Assembly (NCBI GenBank): GCA_005880805.1
Contig: VBFZ01000124.1
Coordinates: 12,155 to 44,965 of the forward strand
Origin: Chloroflexota bacterium
GTDB lineage: Bacteria; Chloroflexota; Limnocylindria; Limnocylindrales; CSP1-4
Length of the DNA stretch: 32,811 bases
Direction of reading: 5' to 3'
Within the stretch, counting starts at the first letter, position 1; every line of letters begins with the position of its first letter. The translations under genes were made by a program, and so were the position numbers. Below the pieces are notes generated by a model, which was given only the letters and a program-made list of their open reading frames with translations, made no database searches and was not told the DNA's origin. Below are positions 16,938 to 27,267 of this stretch, in pieces.

Positions 16938-17930
16938 TCAGGCCTCCTCGTCTCCGTCCTCGAGCGTCTCGTCGCCCAGGCCGTCGAGCTCGTCGGACTC
17001 GGTCTCGGGGACGATGAAACCTCGCATCCGGAGCCGCTCCTTCATCTCGTCGAGCGACTTCTTCCCGAAGTTGCGCATCCGGAGCAGGTCGTCGTCCGAC
17101 AGCTGCAGGAGCTGCCCGACCTTGACGATGTTGTTCCGCTTGAGGGAGTTGTACGCCCGCATCGGCAGGTCCAGCTCCTCGATCGGCATGTCGAGCATGT
17201 TCGGCGGGAGCTGCGGCACACCTGCGGCGGCGCGATCGCCGGGCCCGACCGGCATCCCGATGCTCACGAAGTTCTGGAACTCGCGGACCAGCCGCTCGGC
17301 TGCGCGCGACAGGGCCTCCTCGGGGCTGATCGTGCCGTCCGTCTCGATCTCGATCGTCAGCTTGTCGTAGTTCGTCATCTGGCCGACGCGGACGCTGTCG
17401 ATCCAGTAGTTCACCTTGCGGACCGGCGTGAAGATCGCGTCGACGGCGATGACCCCGATCGGCAGGGCCTCTGTCCGCTCGGCGCCGAGGTAGCCCACCC
17501 CGCGCTCGACGGTCAGGTCCATCTCGATCGTCACATCATCCTTGTCGATCGTCATGAGGACCAGCTCGGGATTGACGATCTCGACGTCCGCGGATTCGGT
17601 GATGTCGCCAGCGGTGACCGCGCCTGCTCCGCTCTTCATGAGCCGGAGCGACACGGGGTGGTTGGCGAAGCTCTTCAGGCGGAGCTTCTTGACGTTCAGG
17701 ACGATCTGGGTCACGTCTTCCTTGACGCCCGGGATGGTCGAGAACTCCTGGTACACGTCGCGGATCTGGATCGACGTGACCGCGGCGCCTTCGAGCGAGG
17801 ACAGCAGGACGCGCCGCAGGGCGTTGCCCAGGGTGACGCCATAGCCGGCCTCGAGCGGGCCGGCCTCGTACTTGCTGTAGGCGCCGAGCTCCTCGACGCT
17901 TTCGATGTGGGGTGCTTCGAGCTCGATCAT
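16938..17930 (-). CDS. rpoA: DNA-directed RNA polymerase subunit alpha
   Basis: EAGYGVTLGNALRRVLLSSLEGAAVT; alpha-CTD IEELDLPMRAYNSLKRNNIVKVGQLLQLSDDDLLRMRNFGKKSLDEM. Confidence 0.97.
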   Translation of the reverse strand: MIELEAPHIESVEELGAYSKYEAGPLEAGYGVTLGNALRRVLLSSLEGAAVTSIQIRDVYQEFSTIPGVKEDVTQIVLNVKKLRLKSFANHPVSLRLMKSGAGAVTAGDITESADVEIVNPELVLMTIDKDDVTIEMDLTVERGVGYLGAERTEALPIGVIAVDAIFTPVRKVNYWIDSVRVGQMTNYDKLTIEIETDGTISPEEALSRAAERLVREFQNFVSIGMPVGPGDRAAAGVPQLPPNMLDMPIEELDLPMRAYNSLKRNNIVKVGQLLQLSDDDLLRMRNFGKKSLDEMKERLRMRGFIVPETESDELDGLGDETLEDGDEEA

Positions 17931-17940
17931 CGTGTGGGGC

Positions 17941-18567
17941 TTACCTCGAGTAGTACTCGACCACGAGCTGCTCGTTGAGATCGAGCGGCATCTGGTCTCG
18001 ACGGGGCAGGGCGGACACCGTGCCGGACAGCGTGGCGGGGTCCACGCTCAGCCAGTCCGGGGTCTGCTGGGACTTGAGTGTTTCGCCGGCCAGCTTGAAC
18101 GGCTCGCGGCTTCGTCGTCCTTCGCGGACTTCGACCCGGTCGCCGGAAGCCAGCTGGAATGACGGGATGCTGGTCGGCCGGCCGTTCACCGCGAAGTGAC
18201 CGTGGCCAACGAGCTGGCGGGCCTGCGCACGCGACGTGGTGAAGCCCATCCGGTAAACGACGTTGTCGAGCCGCAGCTCCAGTATGCGCAGGAGGTTCTC
18301 GCCGGTGACCCCCGGGCGCGACTCCGCGCTCTCGAAATAGTTCTTGAACTGCCGCTCAAGGACGGCGTAGACGCGGCGCACCTTCTGCTTCTCGCGCAGC
18401 TGGAGACCGAACTCGCCGACCTTGCGGCGTCGGACGCCGTGCTGGCCGGGCGGCGTCGGGCGCCGCTCGAAGGCGCACTTCTTCGTGTAGCAGCGGCTGC
18501 CCTTCAGGAAGAGCTTGGCGCCTTCCCGCCGGCACAGGCGGCAGACGGCTTCGGTGTAACGGGCCAT
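17941..18567 (-). CDS. rpsD: 30S ribosomal protein uS4 (Cys-containing form)
   Basis: [37 protein letters not shown]4 domain [32 protein letters not shown]. Confidence 0.97.
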   Translation of the reverse strand: MARYTEAVCRLCRREGAKLFLKGSRCYTKKCAFERRPTPPGQHGVRRRKVGEFGLQLREKQKVRRVYAVLERQFKNYFESAESRPGVTGENLLRILELRLDNVVYRMGFTTSRAQARQLVGHGHFAVNGRPTSIPSFQLASGDRVEVREGRRSREPFKLAGETLKSQQTPDWLSVDPATLSGTVSALPRRDQMPLDLNEQLVVEYYSR

Positions 18568-18575
18568 CGCGAGGC

Positions 18576-18971
18576 CTAGACCCGGCGCCGCTTGGGGGCG
18601 CGGCAGCCGTTGTGCGGGATGGGTGTCACGTCGGTGATCGCGCTGACCTCGAGGCCCGCCGCCTGGAGCGAGCGGATTGCCTGCTCACGGCCCGCGCCGG
18701 GACCCTTCACGTACACCTCGACCTGGCGCATGCCGTGCTCCATCGCGCGGCGGGCGGCGCCGTCGGCCGAGAGCGCGGCCGCGTACGGCGTGCTCTTGCG
18801 GGAGCCCTTGAAGCCGGCCACTCCGGCCGACCCCCAGCTCACCACAGCACCCGTCGGGTCGGTGATCGTAATGATCGTGTTGTTGAACGTCGCCTGGATG
18901 TGGACGTGTCCGGCGGGGACGTTCTTGCGTTCGCGGCGGCGCGACTTGACCGCCTTCTTGCGATCGGGCAT
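18576..18971 (-). CDS. rpsK: 30S ribosomal protein uS11
   Basis: [30 protein letters not shown]...[20 protein letters not shown]. Confidence 0.97.
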   Translation of the reverse strand: MPDRKKAVKSRRRERKNVPAGHVHIQATFNNTIITITDPTGAVVSWGSAGVAGFKGSRKSTPYAAALSADGAARRAMEHGMRQVEVYVKGPGAGREQAIRSLQAAGLEVSAITDVTPIPHNGCRAPKRRRV

Positions 18972-19004
18972 TCCCTGGCAGGTTCCTCGCTGCTTCTTGC
19001 GGCG

Positions 19005-19376
19005 TTACTTCTTGCGGCGGACGCCGACGGTCCGCTTCGGGCCCCGCCGCTGGCGGGCGTTGGTCTTCGTACGCTGGCCGCGAACCGGCAGGTTGCGGCG
19101 GTGGCGCACCCCGCGGTACGAACCGATCTCGATGAGGCGCTTGATGTTGAGTGCCACCTCGCGGCGGAGGTCGCCCTCGACCTTGTAGCGCCGGTCGATC
19201 AGCTCGCGCAGGCGGTTGACCTGCTCTTCCGTCAGGTCGCGCACCCGTGTGTCGGGGTTGATGTTGCTCTGCGCCAGGATCTTCCGGCTTGTGGGCAGGC
19301 CGAGGCCGTAGATGTAGGTCAGCGCAACTTCGACCCGCTTTTCGCGCGGGACGTCGACACCGGCGATTCGCGCCAC
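19005..19376 (-). CDS. rpsM: 30S ribosomal protein uS13
   Basis: [26 protein letters not shown]...[28 protein letters not shown]. Confidence 0.97.
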   Translation of the reverse strand: MARIAGVDVPREKRVEVALTYIYGLGLPTSRKILAQSNINPDTRVRDLTEEQVNRLRELIDRRYKVEGDLRREVALNIKRLIEIGSYRGVRHRRNLPVRGQRTKTNARQRRGPKRTVGVRRKK

Positions 19377-19380
19377 TCGC

Positions 19381-19494
19381 TCAGCCCTGCCGCTGCTTGT
19401 GCTTGGGGTTGGTGCAGATGACCATCACGGTGCCGTGGCGACGGATCACTTTGCAGTTGTCGCAGCGGGCCTTGACGGACGCTCTGACTTTCAC
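19381..19494 (-). CDS. rpmJ: 50S ribosomal protein bL36
   Basis: [37 protein letters not shown], 37 aa, GTG start. Confidence 0.96.
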   Translation of the reverse strand: MKVRASVKARCDNCKVIRRHGTVMVICTNPKHKQRQG

Positions 19495-19513
19495 GATTCC
19501 TCGAATCAGTTGG

Positions 19514-19732
19514 TCACCTGAGCCGGTACGTGATCCGGCCCCGGGTGAGGTCGTAGGGCGACAGCTCCACCCGGACACGGTCGCCGGGCAGAATCCGGAT
19601 GAAATTCATCCGCAGCTTGCCGCTGATGTGGGCGAGAACCCTGTGGCCGTTCTCGAGCTCGACCGCGAACATCGTGTTGGGAAGCGGCTCGATCACCGTT
19701 CCTTCCACTTCGATCGCGTCCTTCTTGGCCAC
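19514..19732 (-). CDS. infA: Translation initiation factor IF-1
   Basis: [74 protein letters not shown] start. Confidence 0.96.
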   Translation of the reverse strand: MAKKDAIEVEGTVIEPLPNTMFAVELENGHRVLAHISGKLRMNFIRILPGDRVRVELSPYDLTRGRITYRLR

Positions 19733-19763
19733 AGGCGCTAAACGTTCCCTTTCTCGCATCGAA

Positions 19764-19782
19764 TGCCGGTCCCTGACCGGCA
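19764..19782 (-). promoter_or_regulatory. Perfect hairpin in the map-infA gap (8-bp stem, 3-nt loop)
   Basis: TGCCGGTC-CCT-GACCGGCA read directly; about 32 nt upstream of the infA start; no U-tract. Confidence 0.6.
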
Positions 19783-19799
19783 CACGAACGTGCAGAGTA

Positions 19800-20612
19800 T
19801 CAAACGGAGCGGTCTCCGGCAAACGCCGGAGCTCCGACGGTGGTCAGGATTTCCGGTCCATCCTCGGTGATCGCGATGGTGTGCTCGAAGTGCGCGGCGA
19901 GCGCGCCGTCGCGGGTCACCACCGTCCAGCCGTCAGCCTCGACGTCGACATCGTCGCCCCCCAGCGTGAACATCGGCTCGATCGCCAGGCACATGCCGGG
20001 CTCGATCACGCGCCCGCCGTCACCGCGCGCCCGGAAGTTGGGGATCTGCGGGTCCTCGTGCATGCAGGTGCCGATGCCATGGCCGACGAACTGGCGGACC
20101 ACGCCGTAGCGGGCCGACAGCGCGACGTCCTCGATGGCCGCACCGATGTCGCCGATCCGGTTGCCGGGCTGGGCGGCCGCGATGCCGGCCATCAGGGCCA
20201 GCCGCGTCGCGTCGACGAGTGCCTTGGCCTCAGGCGCGACACCGCCGACCGCAAAGGTTCGGGCCCCGTCACCGTGCCAGCCGTCGACGATCGCGCCCGC
20301 GTCGATGGAGACGAGCTGGCCCTCGCGGATCTCGCGCCCGTCCGGGATGCCGTGCACGACTTCGTCGTCGATGGAGATGCACAGGCTCGCCGGGAACGCG
20401 CGTGGGCCGCGACCGTAGCGGCAGCCACCGAGGTAGCCCTTGAACGACGGGACCGCGCCGGTCGCTTGCATATGGCGTTCGGCGAGCTCGTCGAGACGGG
20501 CCGCCGTCACGCCCGGTCGCAGCTCCGACTCGACCAGCGCGAGCACTTCGGCGACGACTCGGCCGGCGCGCCGCATCTTCTCGATCTCCTGGCGGGACTT
20601 GCGGGTCACCAC
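19800..20612 (-). CDS. map: Methionine aminopeptidase type I
   Basis: [67 protein letters not shown] motifs. Confidence 0.96.
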   Translation of the reverse strand: MVTRKSRQEIEKMRRAGRVVAEVLALVESELRPGVTAARLDELAERHMQATGAVPSFKGYLGGCRYGRGPRAFPASLCISIDDEVVHGIPDGREIREGQLVSIDAGAIVDGWHGDGARTFAVGGVAPEAKALVDATRLALMAGIAAAQPGNRIGDIGAAIEDVALSARYGVVRQFVGHGIGTCMHEDPQIPNFRARGDGGRVIEPGMCLAIEPMFTLGGDDVDVEADGWTVVTRDGALAAHFEHTIAITEDGPEILTTVGAPAFAGDRSV

Positions 20613-20613
20613 G

Positions 20614-21279
20614 TCAGCGCGCGCTCCCGCTCGCCTGCGTGAGCGCGGCGACGAGCTCCTCGGTCACCTCGTCGATCGGGCGGGTACCGTCGACCGACCG
20701 CAGCTTGCCCTGGGCCCTGTAGTGGTCGCAGACCTCGAGCAGGTCGGGGACCTGCTGCCTGAGGCGCGCACGGATCGTCTCGACCTTGTCGTCCTCTCGC
20801 TCGTACAGCTCGGAGCCGTCGATGTCGCAGATGCCCGGGACCCGCGGCGGCTTCGAGATCTCGTTGTAGATATGGCCCTCCGCGCGGCAGACGAGGCGGC
20901 CCGACAGGCGACGCACCAGCTCCTCGGGCGGGACATCGATCAGGATGGCCTCCTCGACGCGGGCGTTGCGCTCAGCGAGGGCGGCATCCAGCACACCAGC
21001 CTGAGCGGGAGTACGCGGGAACCCGTCGAGGAGCACGCCCTGCCTGGCGTCCGGGGCCGTCAGGCGCTCGAGCAGCATCCTGACGGTCACGTCGTCGGGG
21101 ACGAGCTCGCCTCGGTCCATGTACGCCTTCGCCTCGAGGCCGATCGGCGTTCCCTGCTCCGCGGCGGCCCGGAACATGTCGCCGGTAGCCAGGTGGAGGA
21201 GGTTCAGCCGAGGAGCGAGGATCTCGGCCTGGGTCCCCTTGCCGGCGCCCGGCGCGCCGAGGAGAACCAGCACCCTCAA
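20614..21279 (-). CDS. adk: Adenylate kinase
   Basis: LLGAPGAGKGTQAEILA P-loop, DGFPRTPAQA, LID domain GRLVCRAEGHIYNEISKPPRVPGICDIDGSEL. Confidence 0.96.
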   Translation of the reverse strand: MRVLVLLGAPGAGKGTQAEILAPRLNLLHLATGDMFRAAAEQGTPIGLEAKAYMDRGELVPDDVTVRMLLERLTAPDARQGVLLDGFPRTPAQAGVLDAALAERNARVEEAILIDVPPEELVRRLSGRLVCRAEGHIYNEISKPPRVPGICDIDGSELYEREDDKVETIRARLRQQVPDLLEVCDHYRAQGKLRSVDGTRPIDEVTEELVAALTQASGSAR

Positions 21280-22565
21280 CGTATGAACCCCTCGTAGTTC
21301 CTCATCATGAGTTGGGCTTCGATCTGCTTCATCGTTTCCACGACCACGCTGACCACGATCAGGAGGCCTGTGCCGCCGAGGCCGATACCGCCGAGGGTTG
21401 GGAAGATCGCGGCGACCACCTGCGGTGAGACCGCGACGATGCCGAGGAACAGCGCGCCGGCCACGGTTATCCGGAAGGCAACCTTGGACAGGTATTCCTG
21501 GGTCGGTCGGCCCGGGCGTATGCCGGGTATGAAACCCCCGTTCTTGCGGAGTTGCTCGGCCGTCTCATCGGGCTTGAACACGAATGCCGTGTAGAAGTAG
21601 GTGAAACCGACGGTCATCAGGAAGTAGAGCACGAGGTACACCGGGCGTTGCGGGCTCAGGAATTCGACGATGCCGCTGGAGATCTGCGCGACGAGCGGGA
21701 CCTGGGAGTTCTGGAAGTAGCTGGCGACCTGCTGCGGGAAGAGCAGGATGCTGATGGCGAAGATGATCGGGATGACGCCGGCCTGATTGACCCGGAGCGG
21801 GAGGAAGGTCGAACCGCCCTGGTACATACGCCGCCCACGGACGCGTGACGCGTACTGGATCGGGATCCGCCGCTGGCCCTCCTGGATGTAGATGATCACG
21901 AACACCGCGAGCACGCCGATCACGGCAAAGATCGCGAACGCCGCGAGGTCGGGGCTGCCGAGGAAGTTGCCGATCGCGTTGGGAATGCGGCCGACGATCC
22001 CGGCGAAGATGATGAAGCTGATCCCGTTCCCGATGCCCTTCTCGGTGATCAGCTCGCCCAGCCACATCAGCAGGATCGCGCCCGCGGTCAGGGTCACGAT
22101 CTGGGTCAACGTCTCGAAGCGCGAGATGTCGAACGGCGTGGTCAGGATCGGCGGGTTGGACTGCGACGCGAGCAGGGCCAGAAAGCCGTACGACTGGAGC
22201 ATCGCCATCGGCACGGTGAGGTAGCGCGTGTACTGGTTGATCTTGTTGCGCCCGTACTCACCCTCGCGGCTCAGCTCCTGGAGCCGTGGGATGACGCTGG
22301 TCATCAGCTGCATGATGATCGAGGCGTTGATGTAGGGGTTCATGCCCAGGCCGACGATCGAGAAGTTCGACAGGCCGCCACCCGAGAACAGGTCCAGCAG
22401 GCCGAACAGGGCGCTGCCCTGGAAGAACGCCTGCAGCGCGTCGCGGTTGACGCCCGGAACCGGGACGTGGGCGAACAGGCGGAAGACGATCAGGGCCCCC
22501 GCCACGAACAGGATTCGGCGCCGAATGTCGGGCGCGCGAAACGCGTTGATCAGCGCGTCGAACAC
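21276..22565 (-). CDS. secY: Preprotein translocase subunit SecY
   Basis: Multi-TM; PGVNRDALQAFF, FSIVGLGMNPYINASIIMQLM, GGSTFLPLRVNQAGVIPIIFAISIL, KNGGFIPGIRPGRPTQEYL. Confidence 0.97.
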   Translation of the reverse strand: MFDALINAFRAPDIRRRILFVAGALIVFRLFAHVPVPGVNRDALQAFFQGSALFGLLDLFSGGGLSNFSIVGLGMNPYINASIIMQLMTSVIPRLQELSREGEYGRNKINQYTRYLTVPMAMLQSYGFLALLASQSNPPILTTPFDISRFETLTQIVTLTAGAILLMWLGELITEKGIGNGISFIIFAGIVGRIPNAIGNFLGSPDLAAFAIFAVIGVLAVFVIIYIQEGQRRIPIQYASRVRGRRMYQGGSTFLPLRVNQAGVIPIIFAISILLFPQQVASYFQNSQVPLVAQISSGIVEFLSPQRPVYLVLYFLMTVGFTYFYTAFVFKPDETAEQLRKNGGFIPGIRPGRPTQEYLSKVAFRITVAGALFLGIVAVSPQVVAAIFPTLGGIGLGGTGLLIVVSVVVETMKQIEAQLMMRNYEGFIR

Positions 22566-22568
22566 AGG

Positions 22569-23555
22569 TCAGGCGTCGCCGCTGGGCTGGGATTCGGTTT
22601 CTGGCCCGGTCGCGTCGTCCGACCCGGTCGACTCGGCCCGGGGCGCGGGCTCGCTGGACTCGGGCTCACCGGACTCGGGCTCGCTCGAGCCGCCTATGGA
22701 GGCCCGTCCGCGAGCGCGCGATCCCCGTGTAGAGGATTTCTGAGGCGCCGCGCTGCCGGCCTCCGCCGCGGGCTCAGTGGCGGCCGGCTCGGCGGAAGCC
22801 CCGGCTGGCTCGGCGGAAGCCTCCGCATGCTCCTCGGCCCGCTCGGCGGTCGTTGCACGCGGCTCCCTATCGCGGGGATGAGCCTCCTCCGCACCGCTTG
22901 CGCGCCGGCGCGCTCGTTTCTCAGGCGTTTGCGCCTTCGCGGGACGCTCTTCGACGGCCGCGTCGGTCGCGGCCGCGGGGGTCGCGACCTCCGGAGCTGC
23001 GGTCTCAGCCGCCTCGCGAGGCCGCCGTTGTCCGCCCGGCTGCGGCATCTCGATCACAGACACTGTGCCTCCGGCTGCCTCGATCTTCGAGGCGGCGCTC
23101 TTGCTGAAGGCGTCGGCAACGACGAACAGCGGCCGGGTCACCTCTCCCTGGCCGAGGACCTTGAGCGGCTTGTCGAGGCTGCGGACGAGGCCCACGGACT
23201 TGAGGATCTCCTGGTTGACCGTTACCGGCGCGGCCTTGCTGCCTGGCTTCGGCGCCCGGCCGGGAAGATCGCCGGCTTCGAGCGCGCCGAGCTCGACGAG
23301 CGCGCTGATGCGCTCGAGGTTCACGACCTCGTATTCGAGCTTGAATGGGTTCCGGAACCCGCGCAGCTTCGGGATGCGCTGATGGAGCGGCGTCTGGCCG
23401 CCCTCGAACCAGGGCGGGATCGAGGCCCCGGCTCGCGCCTTCTGGCCCTTCGTTCCGCGACCTGCCGTCTTGCCCTTGCCGGCGGCGATGCCTCGCCCGA
23501 CCCGGGTCCGAGCCGTCCGCGACCCGGCGGCGGGTCGCAGCTCGTGCAGCTTCAT
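22569..23555 (-). CDS. rplO: 50S ribosomal protein uL15 with about 150-aa low-complexity acidic C-terminal extension
   Basis: [43 protein letters not shown]...[16 protein letters not shown]; core appears to end near [10 protein letters not shown], then A/E/P/S-rich tail. Confidence 0.95.
   Translation of the reverse strand: MKLHELRPAAGSRTARTRVGRGIAAGKGKTAGRGTKGQKARAGASIPPWFEGGQTPLHQRIPKLRGFRNPFKLEYEVVNLERISALVELGALEAGDLPGRAPKPGSKAAPVTVNQEILKSVGLVRSLDKPLKVLGQGEVTRPLFVVADAFSKSAASKIEAAGGTVSVIEMPQPGGQRRPREAAETAAPEVATPAAATDAAVEERPAKAQTPEKRARRRASGAEEAHPRDREPRATTAERAEEHAEASAEPAGASAEPAATEPAAEAGSAAPQKSSTRGSRARGRASIGGSSEPESGEPESSEPAPRAESTGSDDATGPETESQPSGDA
22647..22691. repeat. 15-bp tandem repeat (about 3 units) within the rplO tail
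   Basis: GGGCTCGCTGGACTC / GGGCTCACCGGACTC / GGGCTCGCTCGAGCC; encodes [14 protein letters not shown]. Confidence 0.75.
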
Positions 23556-23809
23556 GACTTCTCCGGTTTCGTGTCGCCGGAGTTCGCTGGACTTCTCCGG
23601 CCGGCCTTCTCCGGTGTCCTCTCGCCGTCGATCTCCTCGACCGAAACGAGGAAGCGCACCTGGCGGACCATGCCCCGGGTGGCTTCGTTGTCGGGGATCT
23701 CGACGGTGTCGCCGATCCGGCGCAGCCCGAGAGCGCGGACGGTCGCCCGGTTGCGGGCGACGTGGCTGATCGTGCTCTTCGTCTGGGTCACCCGCAGCTT
23801 ACCGGCCAT
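23552..23809 (-). CDS. rpmD: 50S ribosomal protein uL30 with short charged C-terminal extension
   Basis: [59 protein letters not shown]. Confidence 0.94.
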   Translation of the reverse strand: MAGKLRVTQTKSTISHVARNRATVRALGLRRIGDTVEIPDNEATRGMVRQVRFLVSVEEIDGERTPEKAGRRSPANSGDTKPEKS

Positions 23810-24332
23810 TCGTGGCCTCCGGGGCGGACTGGCCGGGGATGAACGAGCGGAGCGTGACGCCGCGCCGCGCCGACAGCTCATCGGCCGAGTGCAGGCCGCG
23901 GAGCGCTTCCAGCGTCGCGCGAACGACGTTCACCGGGTTGGTCGACCCGTGGGTCTTGGCCAGGATGTCGCGGATGCCGGCGGCCTCGACCACGGCGCGC
24001 ACCGACCCTCCGGCGATGACGCCGGTGCCCTGCGAGGCGGGCTTCAACAGCACCCTGCTCGCGCTGAACTGCTGGCGAACCTCGTGCGGGATCGTCGTCC
24101 CCACCATCGGGATCCGGATCAGGTTCTTCTTCGCGTCCTCGACACCCTTGCGGATCGCCTCGGGCACCTCACCGGCCTTGCCGAGTCCGGCGCCGACATG
24201 CCCGGCGCGGTCGCCGACCACGACCACGGCGCTGAACGAGAAGCGCCGACCGCCCTTGACGACCTTCGCTACCCGGTTGATCTGGACCACGCGCTCCTCG
24301 AGCGTCAGCTTGTTGGGATCGATCCTGGCCAC
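23799..24332 (-). CDS. rpsE: 30S ribosomal protein uS5
   Basis: [52 protein letters not shown]. Confidence 0.97.
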   Translation of the reverse strand: MARIDPNKLTLEERVVQINRVAKVVKGGRRFSFSAVVVVGDRAGHVGAGLGKAGEVPEAIRKGVEDAKKNLIRIPMVGTTIPHEVRQQFSASRVLLKPASQGTGVIAGGSVRAVVEAAGIRDILAKTHGSTNPVNVVRATLEALRGLHSADELSARRGVTLRSFIPGQSAPEATNGR

Positions 24333-24347
24333 GTGTGCTCCCTTCGG

Positions 24348-24710
24348 TCAGAACTCGAGGCCGGCTTCGCGGGCGGCATCGGCGAGCGACTTGATGCGCC
24401 CGTGGTACCGGAACCCGGCCCGATCGAAGACGACGGCGCGTACGCCCGCCGTCCTGGCTCGTTCGGCAAGCAGCCGACCGACGATCCTGGCTTCCTCGGT
24501 CTTGGTCCCCGAGGAGCCTCGCAGCTCCTTCTCGACCGACGAGGCGGCTGCAAGCGTCCTGCCGGACGAGTCGTCGACGACCTGCGCGTAAATGTGATTC
24601 AGGCTGCGGAAGACCGCCAGGCGCGGTCGCCCGCCCGTGCCCGCCAGGTTGAGGCGGATTCGGGTGTGGCGCTTGGCTCGGGCGGCGCCGCGGGTTGCGA
24701 CCTGCGTCAT
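24348..24710 (-). CDS. rplR: 50S ribosomal protein uL18
   Basis: [45 protein letters not shown]...[28 protein letters not shown]. Confidence 0.96.
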   Translation of the reverse strand: MTQVATRGAARAKRHTRIRLNLAGTGGRPRLAVFRSLNHIYAQVVDDSSGRTLAAASSVEKELRGSSGTKTEEARIVGRLLAERARTAGVRAVVFDRAGFRYHGRIKSLADAAREAGLEF

Positions 24711-24738
24711 CGTTCGGAATTCCTCGGTTGGTTCGTTG

Positions 24739-25290
24739 CTACTTCTTGCCGCCGATCTTGCCGGCCTTGCCAGCCTTGCGACGGACCTGCTCCCCGGCGT
24801 ACCGGACACCCTTGCCCTTGTACGGCTCCGGCTTGCGGCTGGAGCGCACCGCGGCCGCGACCTCGCCCACGAGCTGCTTGTCGATCCCGACCACCGACAG
24901 GTGGGTCGGGTTCTCGAGCTCGAAGGAGATTCCGGGCGGCGGCGCGATCTCGACCGGGTGGCTGTAGCCCAGGCTCAGCTGGAGCTTCTCCCCGATCTTC
25001 TGGGCGCGGTAGCCCACACCGGTGATCTCGAGGCCCTTGCGATAGCCGGTCGTGACGCCGGTGACCATGTTGGCCACCAGCGTTCGGGTCAGGCCGTGCA
25101 ATTCGCGGTGATTCTTGGCGTCACTCGGGCGGCTGACGACGATGCGGCCGTCCTCCGTCGCCACGCGCATCTCGGCCGGCAGGGTCTGCTCGAGCTTGCC
25201 CTTCGGCCCGGATACGGCGATCCGGCGGCCGTCGATGGTGACCTCGACCCCGCTCGGGATGGCGATGGGAAGTCGTCCGATTCGAGACAT
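24739..25290 (-). CDS. rplF: 50S ribosomal protein uL6
   Basis: [38 protein letters not shown]...[22 protein letters not shown]. Confidence 0.97.
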   Translation of the reverse strand: MSRIGRLPIAIPSGVEVTIDGRRIAVSGPKGKLEQTLPAEMRVATEDGRIVVSRPSDAKNHRELHGLTRTLVANMVTGVTTGYRKGLEITGVGYRAQKIGEKLQLSLGYSHPVEIAPPPGISFELENPTHLSVVGIDKQLVGEVAAAVRSSRKPEPYKGKGVRYAGEQVRRKAGKAGKIGGKK

Positions 25291-25296
25291 CGCGAG

Positions 25297-25695
25297 CTAC
25301 CAGACGAAGGCGAGGACTTCCCCGCCCAACTGTGCCTGCTTGGCCTTGTGGCCGGTCATGATTCCCCGGCTCGTGCTGACGATCACGATGCCCAGCCCGC
25401 CGAGCACGCGCGGAATGTCGGTCTTGCGCGCATACACCCGCAGACCCGGCTTGCTGATCCGCTTCAGCCCGGAGACGACGGGGGCCTTGCCGTCGACGTA
25501 CTTCAGCGTCAGCCGCAGGACGATCGACGGGCCCTGGCGCTCCTCGGCGACGTCGGCGATAAAGCCCTCCTCCACGAGAATTCGGGCGATCTCCCGCTTC
25601 GTCCGCGAGGCCGGGACGACGACTTCCGTGTGACGCGCGCGTGACGCGTTACGGATCCGCGTGAGCATGTCCGCGATCGGGTCGGAGATGTTCAT
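25297..25695 (-). CDS. rpsH: 30S ribosomal protein uS8
   Basis: MNISDPIADMLTRIRNASRARH...STSRGIMTGHKAKQAQLGGEVLAFVW. Confidence 0.97.
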   Translation of the reverse strand: MNISDPIADMLTRIRNASRARHTEVVVPASRTKREIARILVEEGFIADVAEERQGPSIVLRLTLKYVDGKAPVVSGLKRISKPGLRVYARKTDIPRVLGGLGIVIVSTSRGIMTGHKAKQAQLGGEVLAFVW

Positions 25696-25703
25696 GGTCC
25701 CCC

Positions 25704-25889
25704 TTACCAGCTCGACTTCGTGATGCCGGGCAGCTCACCCTGGAGCGCCCGCTCCCGGAAGCAGATCCGGCACAGTGCGAAGCGACGGATGAAGGCACGA
25801 GGGCGGCCGCACACCGTGCAGCGGTGGTAGCCGCGCACCTTGAACTTGGGTGGCCGCTTTGCCTTGGCGATGAGTGATTTCTTGGCCAT
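25704..25889 (-). CDS. rpsN: 30S ribosomal protein uS14, zinc (type Z) form
   Basis: [61 protein letters not shown]. Confidence 0.97.
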   Translation of the reverse strand: MAKKSLIAKAKRPPKFKVRGYHRCTVCGRPRAFIRRFALCRICFRERALQGELPGITKSSW

Positions 25890-25916
25890 CGGTTTCCTCC
25901 CGCCCCTAGAGCCCGT

Positions 25917-26459
25917 TCATGAGGCGAAGGGCATGCCGAGGAGCTCGAGCAGGCGCTTCGACTCCTCGTCGGACTTCGCCGTCGTCACGATGCTGATCTC
26001 CAGCCCGCGGAGGCGGTCCACTTTGTCGTAGTCGATCTCCGGGAACGCGAGCTGCTCCCGCAGACCGAGTGAGAAGTTGCCGCGACCGTCAAACGACTTC
26101 GACGGAACGCCGCGGAAGTCGCGGATGCGTGGGAGTGCCAGCGTCATCAGCCGCTCGAGGAAATCCCACATCCGCTCGCCGCGCAGGGTGACCTTCGCGC
26201 CGATCGGATTGCCGGTCCGCAGCCGGAACTGCGAGATGGAGCGCCGGGCACGGGTGATGATCGGCCGCTGGCCGGTGATCATCGCCAGATCGCCGACGGC
26301 GGCATCGATCGCCTTGGCGTTAGTCAGCGCCTCGCCGAGGCCGATGTTGATGACGACCTTGCTGACCCGCGGGACTTCCATCGCGTTGCCGTAGGCGAAT
26401 TGCTTGGTGAGCGCGGCCACGACCTCCTGGCCGTACCGCTCGCGCAGGCGGCCGCTCAT
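25917..26459 (-). CDS. rplE: 50S ribosomal protein uL5
   Basis: [80 protein letters not shown] overlap with rplX. Confidence 0.96.
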   Translation of the reverse strand: MSGRLRERYGQEVVAALTKQFAYGNAMEVPRVSKVVINIGLGEALTNAKAIDAAVGDLAMITGQRPIITRARRSISQFRLRTGNPIGAKVTLRGERMWDFLERLMTLALPRIRDFRGVPSKSFDGRGNFSLGLREQLAFPEIDYDKVDRLRGLEISIVTTAKSDEESKRLLELLGMPFAS

Positions 26460-26902
26460 GCCTTCTTCGCCTCCAGCTGGTGCCCGTTCCGGCACACGCG
26501 GACGCGGTCGCCGTTGGGCAACCGGACGTGTCCGATCCGCGTCGGCTCCGAGCACTCCGGGCAGACCAGCATCACCTTGCTCGTCGCGATCGGCTGGGCG
26601 ATGTCGATGATGCCGCCCAGCTGCGACGCGGGAACGCGCCCCGTCGTCGTCTGGTCCGGGCGCGGCGGGCGGCCTTTCTGGTGGCGCTTGGCGATGTTGA
26701 GGCCGGTCACCACGACGGCGCTCTCGGCGAAGGGCGTCGTGACCTTCCAGGTCTTTCGCGAGCCCATCAACCGGCCGCGCGGCTCGCGCAGCACGCGCTC
26801 GACGACGCCTCGCTTGCCTGCGTCCTTGCCGGCCAGCAGCACGACAGTGTCGCCCGAGCGGATCTCCGGCACCTTGGTGACTCTCGACGCGCGCGGCATC
26901 AC
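26456..26902 (-). CDS. rplX: 50S ribosomal protein uL24 with C-terminal Cys-rich segment
   Basis: [50 protein letters not shown]...CRNGH. Confidence 0.93.
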   Translation of the reverse strand: MMPRASRVTKVPEIRSGDTVVLLAGKDAGKRGVVERVLREPRGRLMGSRKTWKVTTPFAESAVVVTGLNIAKRHQKGRPPRPDQTTTGRVPASQLGGIIDIAQPIATSKVMLVCPECSEPTRIGHVRLPNGDRVRVCRNGHQLEAKKA

Positions 26903-27267
26903 AACACCTCCGGCGCGAGCGAAACGATCTTCATGTAGTTGCGGTCCCTGAGCTCGCGCGCCACGGGACCGAAGATTCGCGTCCCGCGCGGGTTGCCCTG
27001 GTTGTTGATGAGCACTGCCGCGTTCTCATCGAAGCGGATGTAGCTGCCGTCCGAGCGGCCGTACTCCTTCGCCGTTCGGACGACGACGGCACGCACGACG
27101 TCGCCCTTCTTGACCGCGGCGTTGGGAATGGCCTGCTTGACGCTGGCGACGATCACGTCACCGACGCCGGCCGACGTCTTCTGCGAGCGGCCCATGACCC
27201 GGATGCACTGGATCGTGCGGGCGCCCGTGTTGTCGGCGACCTTGAGACGGCTGTACGGCTGGATCAT
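26899..27267 (-). CDS. rplN: 50S ribosomal protein uL14
   Basis: [26 protein letters not shown]...[25 protein letters not shown]. Confidence 0.97.
   Translation of the reverse strand: MIQPYSRLKVADNTGARTIQCIRVMGRSQKTSAGVGDVIVASVKQAIPNAAVKKGDVVRAVVVRTAKEYGRSDGSYIRFDENAAVLINNQGNPRGTRIFGPVARELRDRNYMKIVSLAPEVL

Noticed and set aside
22467-25025. 852-aa plus-strand ORF
   Set aside because: Lies antisense to rplO, rpmD, rpsE, rplR and rplF; Arg/Gly/Ala-rich artefact of high GC content.
17941-26902. Cys motifs in uS4, uS14, uL24 and bL36 as novel zinc sites
   Set aside because: Cys-containing (C+) forms of these ribosomal proteins are common in bacteria.
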